A stretch of DNA of 64,000 nucleotides from positions 1 to 64,000 of the forward strand of contig DASZBS010000056.1 of NCBI GenBank assembly GCA_035943995.1, written 5' to 3'. Under the pieces are notes generated by a model. That model was not told where the DNA came from. It did not search any database and saw only the letters and a program-made list of their open reading frames with translations. The stretch comes from Vulcanimicrobium sp035943995 (GTDB lineage: Bacteria; Vulcanimicrobiota; Vulcanimicrobiia; Vulcanimicrobiales; Vulcanimicrobiaceae). The translations under genes and the position numbers were made by a program. Shown here piece by piece: positions 9,518 through 17,738 of this stretch; the stretch's first letter is position 1; each line of letters opens with the position of its first letter.

Positions 9518-11148
9518 GCGCGCGCGGAACGGCCGCCGCCACGCTGGTGCTGCTCGCGACGAGCGGGTGCGCGAGCGGCGCGCGGACCGTGCCTGCGGTA
9601 CACCAGCCGTCCGCGGCCGCGCGGTCGCGCGTCAGCTTCACGATGCGGTGGCCCGAGCGGGCGCCGAGCGCGGCGCGCCGCCGGCATTTCGTCTCGCCGT
9701 CCACGCTGAGCGTCGCGATCGAGGTGAACCCCGACGCCGCGCCGCCGGGTCCCGTCACGTTCGCGAACAATCCAAGCACGGCGGGCGGCACGTCGACCGT
9801 CGCGATCGACGCGCCCGTCGGCCCCGACGTCTTCGTGATCTCGTTGTACGATGCGGTGCAGGCGCCCGGCGAGACGAGCCCGATCGGCAACGAGCTGGGC
9901 CGCGTGCGCGTCGCGCAGACGATCGTCGCGAACACGCTCAACACGCTGAACGCCACGGTGATCGGCACCGTCGCCGCCGTGCGCATCGGACCGCTCCCGA
10001 ACCAGCCGAACGTCCTCGTGCAGCCGGCGAACCCCGGCGCGTACGAGCTGGTCGGCCGCGCGCCCGCGACGTTCGCCGTCGCACCGCTCGACGCGGGCGG
10101 CAACGTCATCGTGCAGCCCGACGCGCCGGTGTCGATCGCGCTCGCGCCCAACACGCGGGCGACGGGCGTGCTCGCCGTCACGCCGCTGAGCGGGACGACG
10201 GACCGCTTCACCGTGCAGGCCGTCGCGCCGAACACGAGCTTCTATCCGACGTCGCTCGTCGCCACGGCGACCGACGCCGCGGGCGGGCTCGCGACGTCGT
10301 CCGCGCTCGTCGACATGACCAGCGCGGTGTACGTCGCGTACGCCAACGGCGGCGCGCCCGCCGTCGCGCGCTTCGACGCGCACGGCACCCCGCTGGCGCT
10401 GCCCGCCGGCGCGTTCGCGGGGCTCGCGAACCCCGTCGCGCTCACGTACGATGCGGCGGATCGCGAGATCCTGGTCGCGGACGCCGGCGCGAACGCCGTG
10501 CTCGCGTTCGACGAGGACGGCACCCCGGTCGCGGGGTTCACGGCCAAAGCGGTCGCCGGCGTCAACGGGATCGCGTACGACGCGAACAACGGCAACGTGT
10601 ACGCGTCCGGCAGCGCCGGCGTGACGGTGTTCGCACCGAACGGCGGACCGCCGAAGGGTGCGGCGCCGCCGGCGTTCGCCGTGCCTAATGCGAACGGCAT
10701 CGCGTTCGTCGCCGCGTCGCCGAACGGTGCGCTGAACCGCATCGCGGTCGGCGTCGCGTCCGCTTCGCCGCAAGTGGCGTTCTTCTCCGAGCGCGGTGCA
10801 TCGCTCGGCACGAAACCGCTCGCCGCCGCGCCGGCCGCGCTCGCGTACGGCAGGCCGTACGGCAGCGGCACCGTGCCGCAGACGACCGCGCAGATCTACG
10901 TCACCGGCGCCAACGGCGTCGCGGCGCTCGATGCGTTCGGCGCGCCGGTCGCCGCGGTCGCCGACTCGGGCACCCCGTTCGGCATCGACGTCGATCCGAA
11001 CCTCGTCATGCCCGTGGTCGCCGAGCGCGCCGCCGGCGCCGTCACCACCTATCTCGACGACCTCAGCGCGATCGACGCGACGCGTTCGTTCGCGACGCCC
11101 GCCGCGCTCGGCTTCACTCGACCCCAAGGAGTTTGCGATGTCTTCTAG
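9514..11148 (+). CDS. Exported beta-propeller-like surface protein
   Basis: About 544 residues from a GTG that overlaps the previous stop by GTGA; a longer upstream reading has no support. The N-terminus (LVLLATSGCASG) ends in a lipobox-like cysteine. The middle is Ig-like. Residues from about 270 on contain repeated units such as VALTYDAADREILVADAGANAVLAF, GIAYDANNGNVYASG and IAFVAASP, in the style of NHL or SMP-30-like beta-propeller blades. It probably binds a ligand or surface at the cell exterior. The stop lies inside the next gene (11-bp overlap). Confidence 0.8.
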   Translation: MSARGTAAATLVLLATSGCASGARTVPAVHQPSAAARSRVSFTMRWPERAPSAARRRHFVSPSTLSVAIEVNPDAAPPGPVTFANNPSTAGGTSTVAIDAPVGPDVFVISLYDAVQAPGETSPIGNELGRVRVAQTIVANTLNTLNATVIGTVAAVRIGPLPNQPNVLVQPANPGAYELVGRAPATFAVAPLDAGGNVIVQPDAPVSIALAPNTRATGVLAVTPLSGTTDRFTVQAVAPNTSFYPTSLVATATDAAGGLATSSALVDMTSAVYVAYANGGAPAVARFDAHGTPLALPAGAFAGLANPVALTYDAADREILVADAGANAVLAFDEDGTPVAGFTAKAVAGVNGIAYDANNGNVYASGSAGVTVFAPNGGPPKGAAPPAFAVPNANGIAFVAASPNGALNRIAVGVASASPQVAFFSERGASLGTKPLAAAPAALAYGRPYGSGTVPQTTAQIYVTGANGVAALDAFGAPVAAVADSGTPFGIDVDPNLVMPVVAERAAGAVTTYLDDLSAIDATRSFATPAALGFTRPQGVCDVF

Positions 11149-14100
11149 GCTCTGCGCGGCGCTGCTGCTCGCGCTCTCGTTCGGAGCGCTGACGAGCGTC
11201 GGCGACGCACGTGCGAACCGCCGCGCGGCGGCCGTGCCGTCGGTTCCGGTTTCGCACAGCGTCGCGTTCATGGGCTACCTGCGTGACGGCCGCGTCGCGA
11301 CGGTGTACGCGGACGGGCGCGTGACGGTCGCGCCGCCGCGCGCCGCGACCGCCGCGGTCAAGCGCAACGGCCCGCTGCGTTTGCCGTCATCGCACGCGAT
11401 GACGCGCGCGCACGTCGCCGTCGCTCGCTACGGCCCGCTCGACGGCGACGTGCCGCCGGCCGTGCGGCGGCAGATCCTCTTCGACCTCGAGCACCCGCCG
11501 CAGCGCTTCGTCCCGGAGCGGGTCGTCGTCGCGTTCGCACCGGGCGTGACGATGGCCCGCGACAGCGACGCGCTCTCACCGTCCGCCGCGCGGACGCTGC
11601 GGCTGGCGGTGCTCGCCAAGCGCCGTGACGTCAGTCCGCACGCGTTCACCAACGACGTGCGCACGAACCGGACGCTCACAGCGCTAGGCGTCGACCGGGC
11701 GGACCGGCTGTTCGCGCACGCCGACCGTGGTTCGCTCGGCGCGATGCGCGCCCGCGCCGAGGCGCGCGTCCGGCGCCCGCTCGTGGCGTTCGACAACGCG
11801 TTCGTCCTGCACGTCGGCGCGGCATCGGTGAACGATGCGGTCCGCCGCCTGCGCGCGCTGCCCGGCGTGACGTACGCCGCGCCGGACCACGTCGTGAGCT
11901 CGATGCTCGCGGCGCGCCGCCCGCTCGCGGACGACACGCTGCGCGAGATCGCGGGCTATCACCGTGCCGCGCGCACGTTCGGCCGCTCGGTGCGCTCGAC
12001 GACGTCCGCCGCGACGATCCCGCCGAACACGGCGGTGTCGCTGAACCTCCAGGCATTGCTGAACGCGCCCGGCGTCGACGCGGTCGCCGCGTTCGACGAG
12101 ATCGGCGCGCGCTTCAACCAGCTCCCCGGCGCCGGCGAGATCATCACCAACGTCGGCCTGGGCGACGCCGACGACGCGTCCGCCGCCGCGAACCCGAACG
12201 ATCCGTGCAACGCGGCGGTCGGCAACAACGGCCCGACCACCCGCGTCGTCGGCGGACAACGCTATCTCGACTGGCCGTCGCTGCCGCTGATCCCGGTGTG
12301 GGTCTCCGACGCGAACGGAAACTTGTCGGCGACCGGCGAGGTGTGCGACGTCGACCCGCAGCTCGGCGAGGTCGGGCTCGACTTCTCCGTGATGGCACCG
12401 CTGCCGGATGCTCTGCAGCGTCCCGGCAAGGTCGCGCCGTTCGCGGCGGACCTGCTCGGCATCGCGCCGGGTGCGTCGTATCGCTGGGTCGCGCCCGGCA
12501 GCACGCGCGGCGTCGTCGGCACGAGCGACACGCTCGGCGCGCTGCTCGGCGCGGCGCGCCAGCAGCCCGCGCCCAACGTCATCACGGCGAGCATCGGCTA
12601 CGGCATCGACGGGCTCGGTTTTCCGAGCCGGTATCTGGAGGACGATCCGCTCGTGCAGAGCGTCGTCGCCGGCATCGTCGCGTCGAACGTCGTCGTCTGC
12701 ATCGCCGCGAACGACGGCATGCGCATGGTGACGAGCGCGGCGATCGGGCCGTCGGGCGGCAGCGCGCCGACCAACGTCGGCACGACCGGTCTGACGAACA
12801 TCAACGACATCGCGCTCACGACGGCCCCGTCGGTCATCCCGGACAGCGGCGCGATCGACGTCGGCGCGACCACGCTCGACGACGTGATCTCGGCGAACCC
12901 GCAAGACCCGGCGTTGACCCCGCTCGCGAACGTGAAGGCCTTCGCCGAGACGCGCTACAACGGCGCGCTGGGTTTCTCGAGCGGCTTCGGAACCCGCGTC
13001 AACATATCCGCGCCCGGTGACAACATCGACGCGCTCTACCGCAGCGGCATCGACGTCGACACGGTCGGGCTGGAGAACGTGGGCGGGACGTCCGCCTCGG
13101 CGCCCGAGGTCGCGGCCGCTGCGGCGGTCGCACTGCAAGTCGCGCGATTGACGGGACATCCGTTCGCGAGCGCGGCTCAGGTCCGCGACCTGCTCGTCGC
13201 GACGGGAACGCCGGTTGCGACGCCGCCACAGTCCGACGTCCCGCTCAACGTGGGGCCGCAAGTCAGCGTGCGCCGCGCCGTGGAGCAGTTGCTGGCCGGC
13301 GCCGGTCATCCCGTCCAGCCCGGCATCGCGCGCGTCGCCGTGCAGGGCCGCCGCGCCGGAAACGTCATCGCCTACTTCAACGAGCGCTATCCGAACGACG
13401 CGATCTTCACGACGGCGCTCGATCCTTCGTACGTCAAGCTCGACGGTCCGTACACCCGCGCGATCACCTCGCACGGAGTGGCATGGCCCGGCAGCGACAC
13501 CGGCGCGGACCTCAATTCGTACCTGACCATCGCGCCGGACTGGGAAGGCATCCCGGCCAACGCGAGCTATCGCCTCACCGTCGCCGGACAGCCGTCGCGC
13601 ACGATCGCGACGACGCCGTACGCGCGCCTGCTGCCGGCGCAGCTGTTCGCGGCCGCCGGCGTCGCGCTCGCGCCGGGCGTGACGCGCACGCTGTCGCTCA
13701 CCTACCGCGCGTCGGTCGGCTTGCACACGGTCGCGGAGTCGACGTTCGCGCTGACGTTCGGCCCGCCGGCACCGAGCTCAAGACTGGTACTCGCGCCCCA
13801 CGTGCCGCCGGTCGTGAGCGGCTCGACGATCCCCGTGACGTACGACCTGCGCGGCTATCCGGCGGACAAACTCCGCGCACCGGTGCTCGACGTGTCGTTC
13901 CCCGGTGAGGACAGCCTGCAGTTCGGCGGCATCGGGCTGTACCCGTACTACTCGATTCCGCTGAGCGCACCGAGCGGCACCGTCAACGTGCCGGTGTCCG
14001 CGCTCGCGGGCGCCGGCACGTATACGGTGTGGATCGACTTACAGCCGGGCACCGCCGCGTTCGCCGACGACATCAGCGACCTCGCGTTCACGCGCGTCGA

Positions 14101-15676
14101 CGCCGGCACCACACGGCCGCCGGGTCCGCTCCTCTCTCTGCCGCACGACCCGACGCCGCCGTTGCCGACGCTGCAAGTTCCGTACAAGTCGCCGTTCGTC
14201 GTGTCGTACGACGTGTCGCACGTCCCGGGTGCGTCCGGCGCGATCGTCGAGCTGTCGGCCCCGCCGCCGTCGACGATCTTCTACGGCCAAGGATTACCCG
14301 GCGCGCTCAACACGTTCCGAAACCCGAACGGCAACGCGCTCGACGACGACGGCGTCATCACCGGCTCGCTGTACCACGTTCGCGCGTCCGGCACGACCGG
14401 CTCGGTGACGATCGATCCGGTCGCGGCGAACATCCCCGCGACGACGACGGTCAACGTTCGCGTCCTCCCGGCCGACGCCACGGGCCCGATCGCGGAAGCG
14501 AGCGACGTCGGCACCGTTCAATACGACGGCCTCTCCGGCGCGATCGGCCTACCGTTGGGCAGCGTGTTCGTCAACCCGAACGGTACCGACGGGTTCCTGA
14601 CGGAGTCCGGTCTGCTCGGCACGCAACAGACGAACTCGCCCGTTGCACTCGTCGAGCCGTTCGACCTCCAGTCCGGGACGCTAGGGGCGACGCCGCTCGT
14701 GCTCACGACGGCGCTGAGCGACGAGTATCCGATCGTGCAGAACGACGTCGCGCTCGCCGACAGCTCGCTGGATTTCGCGACGATCGATCACTATCGCGCA
14801 TCGCCGCTCGGAGCGGGCTTCACGCAATACTCGTTCCCGGCAGGCAGTCTCCCGAGTACGGCGTTCGTCAGCGTCGTCGCGTCCAACTCGTCGCCCACGC
14901 GCTCGGCGTATGTCGCACAGGATCTCGCGAGCGGCGACCTCATCACGACGCGCGGCGACGTCACCACCGGAGCGGGGTTCAGCCCGGGGATCGACCTGAC
15001 CCCGAGCCTCGGGCCGAACTTCGCACCGTTCGAGCTCGCGACGTTCAGCTACGACCCGTCCACCGATCGCGGCTACTTCATCGCGGAAGACCAAACGCTG
15101 CCCTGCGAGCAGCAGTCCCCGCAGCTCGTCACGATCGACTACGCGACCGGGAACGTTACAACGCGCGCGCTGGCGATCGGCGCGGGCGAAACGTTCGGTT
15201 TTTTCGGGCTGGCGATCGACCCCGGTACGCATACCGCGGCGATCGTGACGAGTTGCCAGGTGAGCAGCCTCCAGAAGAACCGCACCGAACTGACGATCGT
15301 GGACTTGTCGACGGGCGCGGCGACGCCGGTGTTCCAGCACCTCCTCAACGACGAGAACTTCTACCACAGCGGGGTCTTGATCGGCGGCGACTCGCCGGTC
15401 GTCGGCATCGACGTCGTGAACCACCTGATCCTCCAGCGCTCCATGCTGTGCCCGGTGATCTTGGGGAATTTCGACATCAACGCCCGGGTCTGTCTGAACG
15501 AGTACGACGAGAGCGGCCGGCTCGTCAAGACGGTACCGGGGCTGTTCTCCGACGCCGAGCTCTCCGTGTTCTTCAGCGGCGTCAACGGAACGACGCGAGT
15601 TGGTGCCGCGACGGGACAGGAGTCGTTGTCGGGGTTCTTCGTCAGCAGCAGCACCGTCCAGCCGTATTCGTACTGA
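11138..15676 (+). CDS. Very large exported S8/S53-type serine peptidase with C-terminal beta domains
   Basis: The ATG at 11138 has a clear AAGGAG and a signal peptide, giving 1512 residues. Residues about 100-250 look like an inhibitory pro-domain. The catalytic domain ends with GTSASAP (Ser652). No subtilisin HGTH motif is seen; instead GEVGLDF places Glu411 and Asp415 four residues apart, as in sedolisins (S53, Glu-Asp-Ser triad), followed by LGIAPGASYRWVAPG. Several Ig-like domains and a repeat-rich C-terminal region follow. It is probably an extracellular or surface protease, last gene of a three-gene overlapping set. Whether it folds as S8 or S53 needs modelling. Confidence 0.85.
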   Translation: MSSRLCAALLLALSFGALTSVGDARANRRAAAVPSVPVSHSVAFMGYLRDGRVATVYADGRVTVAPPRAATAAVKRNGPLRLPSSHAMTRAHVAVARYGPLDGDVPPAVRRQILFDLEHPPQRFVPERVVVAFAPGVTMARDSDALSPSAARTLRLAVLAKRRDVSPHAFTNDVRTNRTLTALGVDRADRLFAHADRGSLGAMRARAEARVRRPLVAFDNAFVLHVGAASVNDAVRRLRALPGVTYAAPDHVVSSMLAARRPLADDTLREIAGYHRAARTFGRSVRSTTSAATIPPNTAVSLNLQALLNAPGVDAVAAFDEIGARFNQLPGAGEIITNVGLGDADDASAAANPNDPCNAAVGNNGPTTRVVGGQRYLDWPSLPLIPVWVSDANGNLSATGEVCDVDPQLGEVGLDFSVMAPLPDALQRPGKVAPFAADLLGIAPGASYRWVAPGSTRGVVGTSDTLGALLGAARQQPAPNVITASIGYGIDGLGFPSRYLEDDPLVQSVVAGIVASNVVVCIAANDGMRMVTSAAIGPSGGSAPTNVGTTGLTNINDIALTTAPSVIPDSGAIDVGATTLDDVISANPQDPALTPLANVKAFAETRYNGALGFSSGFGTRVNISAPGDNIDALYRSGIDVDTVGLENVGGTSASAPEVAAAAAVALQVARLTGHPFASAAQVRDLLVATGTPVATPPQSDVPLNVGPQVSVRRAVEQLLAGAGHPVQPGIARVAVQGRRAGNVIAYFNERYPNDAIFTTALDPSYVKLDGPYTRAITSHGVAWPGSDTGADLNSYLTIAPDWEGIPANASYRLTVAGQPSRTIATTPYARLLPAQLFAAAGVALAPGVTRTLSLTYRASVGLHTVAESTFALTFGPPAPSSRLVLAPHVPPVVSGSTIPVTYDLRGYPADKLRAPVLDVSFPGEDSLQFGGIGLYPYYSIPLSAPSGTVNVPVSALAGAGTYTVWIDLQPGTAAFADDISDLAFTRVDAGTTRPPGPLLSLPHDPTPPLPTLQVPYKSPFVVSYDVSHVPGASGAIVELSAPPPSTIFYGQGLPGALNTFRNPNGNALDDDGVITGSLYHVRASGTTGSVTIDPVAANIPATTTVNVRVLPADATGPIAEASDVGTVQYDGLSGAIGLPLGSVFVNPNGTDGFLTESGLLGTQQTNSPVALVEPFDLQSGTLGATPLVLTTALSDEYPIVQNDVALADSSLDFATIDHYRASPLGAGFTQYSFPAGSLPSTAFVSVVASNSSPTRSAYVAQDLASGDLITTRGDVTTGAGFSPGIDLTPSLGPNFAPFELATFSYDPSTDRGYFIAEDQTLPCEQQSPQLVTIDYATGNVTTRALAIGAGETFGFFGLAIDPGTHTAAIVTSCQVSSLQKNRTELTIVDLSTGAATPVFQHLLNDENFYHSGVLIGGDSPVVGIDVVNHLILQRSMLCPVILGNFDINARVCLNEYDESGRLVKTVPGLFSDAELSVFFSGVNGTTRVGAATGQESLSGFFVSSSTVQPYSY

Positions 15677-15737
15677 CGGCGGTTCCGCAGTGACGCCCGG
15701 ACCGGTCGCGGAGCGCCGGCCCGAGCGTCCCGGACCT

Positions 15738-16208
15738 CTAGGTCTTCCAGACGAGCGTGATACCCGTGAATACACCGCTGGAGTTCGTCATGTCGCTCGG
15801 CACGCTGCAGTTCGTTCCGGACTCCGTGATCCAGGCGTGGAGCGTGAACGAGCCTGCACCCACTTGCGTGATCCGCATGTTGAACGTGCATTTGTTGCTC
15901 ACTCCGTCGCTCGCGTTCGCATAGGCTACGAACCCGTCGACGTATTGGCGTAGCGCCGGCGCAGGCGCACTGAACGTTCCGGAGCCGCTGGCGGGATCGT
16001 AATTGCCGGCGAGGATCGCTGCGGCCGGATTGGTCAGTCCGCTGATGCTGGACGATGACCCGGTCCGGATCGCGCTCGCGGACCCGTCCGCGTTGTGGAC
16101 GGTGAACGACACGCTGACGTTGCTCGCAGACGCCTGAGCAGCCGTGCCGGCGAACGCGCCGGCGACGACGATCGCGCCCAGCGCGAGAAATGATGTGATT
16201 CTGTTCAT
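15738..16208 (-). CDS. Small exported protein, paralogue of the next gene upstream
   Basis: The 156-residue product has a signal peptide cleaved near AQAS (about residue 26) and a Ser/Thr/Asn-rich mature region with two cysteines (about 106 and 134), typical of a secreted beta-sandwich with a disulfide. It ends FTGITLVWKT, comparable with FTVTLTVQ in the 16249 gene, and both have a Cys-Thr-Phe block at a similar place, so they appear to be diverged duplicates. Function unknown. It converges on the large protease gene, 61 bp apart, and no terminator with a T-run is visible between them. Confidence 0.8.
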   Translation of the reverse strand: MNRITSFLALGAIVVAGAFAGTAAQASASNVSVSFTVHNADGSASAIRTGSSSSISGLTNPAAAILAGNYDPASGSGTFSAPAPALRQYVDGFVAYANASDGVSNKCTFNMRITQVGAGSFTLHAWITESGTNCSVPSDMTNSSGVFTGITLVWKT

Positions 16209-16248
16209 GCTGATGTCCTTTGAGAGGTGGTCGCTCGTACGGCGGCCG

Positions 16249-16707
16249 TCACTGCACCGTGAGCGTCACGGTGAAGTCGCCTTTGGTCTTGTCGAGGCCG
16301 GACGTGGTCGCGGCGCAGCGCATCTGACCCGTCCAGCTCGCGCGCGCGTCGGTGGTCAGCACGAACTTCGTACCGGTGTACGAGAGCGTGTACCGAAACG
16401 TGCACTCGCGGGTCGGGTCCCCGGCGGCGCGGTAGATCAGCTCGCCGGCGATCGCCTTGGGGCTCGCGGACGTGATGGTGTACGCGTCGTTGGTCTGGCG
16501 CGGGATCGTCGCCATCGGAGCGTTGTCCGAGGTGACGTAACCGCCCAGGGTGGATGCGCTCGCAGCGTACGCGAGATCGAATGCGGTGGACGCGTTCGTG
16601 ACGCGCACGATGACCGCGGGATTGGCGTGAGCCGGCACCGCGGCCACCGTGGCGAGCACGACGAACGACACGCCGAGCAAGTCTCGGCCGAGTGAGCGTC
16701 CGAACAT
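16249..16707 (-). CDS. Small exported protein of unknown function
   Basis: The 152-residue product has a signal peptide (cleavage near AHANP, about residue 28). The mature part is beta-rich, with CTFRYTLSYTG and MRCAATTSG blocks supplying two cysteines. It shares length, layout and ending with the 15738 gene (40 bp downstream on the same strand), suggesting a tandem duplication. They may form a filament or surface layer with each other, but this is only inference. Most rare codons look like those of its neighbours, so recent transfer is not suggested. Confidence 0.8.
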   Translation of the reverse strand: MFGRSLGRDLLGVSFVVLATVAAVPAHANPAVIVRVTNASTAFDLAYAASASTLGGYVTSDNAPMATIPRQTNDAYTITSASPKAIAGELIYRAAGDPTRECTFRYTLSYTGTKFVLTTDARASWTGQMRCAATTSGLDKTKGDFTVTLTVQ

Positions 16708-16872
16708 GACACCCCCGTTTCGGATCTCGTCCGGTCTCGCGTGGCGCGGACGTCGTCGAGCGGCACCATCATGCGCGCTGTCGATGCGGTCTAGCTAGAT
16801 ATGGCCATACTAAATTCGGCGCAGATGCGCTCGCTGGCGCGCGCCGCGCGACTGCGCGCTGCGGCGACAGCG

Positions 16873-17667
16873 TTAGCGCCGGCGGGCCAGCTCGCGCTCG
16901 ACGAACGTAACGCCCGCGGCACGCGCGGCGGCGCGGCGGTCGTACCACGCTGCGGCGCCGGCGACGATCGTCGCCGCGAACGCGCCGAACGCGGTTGGCG
17001 ATGCGAGCCGGGCGGCGCTGCCGAGCGCGGTCGCGAAACGGTCGATCTCGGCGAGGTGCTCGCGCACGTCGTCGTCCTGGAGCCGTTCGCTCGCCGACGG
17101 CCGCGCGCACAGCGTCTGATCGCTGCGGAAGCGATCCGATCCCACCCAGCCGTCGACCGCGTCGACGACGGCAAACAGCCGCCGCTTCGGATCGGGTGTC
17201 GCCGCGAGCACGATCCGTTCGAAACGCGCGCGCCACATCGTCTGCGCACGGCGCCGGCACGCCGCGTCGAGCTCGGCCGCCGCGTACAGGTTGTACAGCG
17301 TCCGGCGCGGGATCCCGGCGTCGCGCGACAGCCGCTGCATGGTGAGAATCTCACGCCCGCGGTCGGCGACGATCTGCCGCGTCGCGCTCTCGAGCACGCG
17401 CTCGTGCAGGTTCGGTGTCTCCGCGAGCATCGCGGCCGTGCCGCCGTCGCGCACGCGACGCCGAACCTCGGTCACGAACTCGCGCCCCATCGCCGTCAAC
17501 CGTGCGATGCGGTCGTCACGCTCGCTCGCCGCCGCGATGACGGCACGAATGCCGACGTAGTCCGGCGTCGCACCGCCCGCGATCACCGCGTCGATGCGTT
17601 CGCGGTCTTCCGCCGCGCGCGCGTGCATCGTCCGTTCGGTCGCGCCGGACACGGACAGCGTCCTCAC
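16873..17667 (-). CDS. TetR-like transcriptional regulator with N-terminal extension
   Basis: About 264 residues. The helix-turn-helix is at about residues 107-130 (LTMQRLSRDAGIPRRTLYNLYAA), where TetR proteins have xIAxxAGVSxxTLYxxFxxK; here Tyr-Asn-Leu-Tyr replaces the usual Tyr-His-Phe. About 85 residues precede the DNA-binding domain, much longer than normal, and might be a sensor or a wrong start; a later start could be chosen. The all-helical C-terminus fits a ligand-binding domain. It diverges from the secretin gene 17739, so it may control that gene. Confidence 0.75.
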   Translation of the reverse strand: MRTLSVSGATERTMHARAAEDRERIDAVIAGGATPDYVGIRAVIAAASERDDRIARLTAMGREFVTEVRRRVRDGGTAAMLAETPNLHERVLESATRQIVADRGREILTMQRLSRDAGIPRRTLYNLYAAAELDAACRRRAQTMWRARFERIVLAATPDPKRRLFAVVDAVDGWVGSDRFRSDQTLCARPSASERLQDDDVREHLAEIDRFATALGSAARLASPTAFGAFAATIVAGAAAWYDRRAAARAAGVTFVERELARRR

Positions 17668-17738
17668 CGTTTCACCGTATTCGAAAAGGTAGCATGAACA
17701 AGCTAGGGAACGTCAACGTCCCAGGGAGGTATCGCGGG

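Noticed and set aside
9463..11271. 602-codon minus-strand frame over the propeller-like lipoprotein
   Set aside because: Arg/Asp/Val-rich shadow with no recognisable motif; the plus-strand genes have signal peptides and overlapping starts.
11138..15676. Ordinary subtilisin (S8) assignment
   Set aside because: The HGTH motif was not found and E-x3-D fits S53, so only a broad S8/S53 call was kept.
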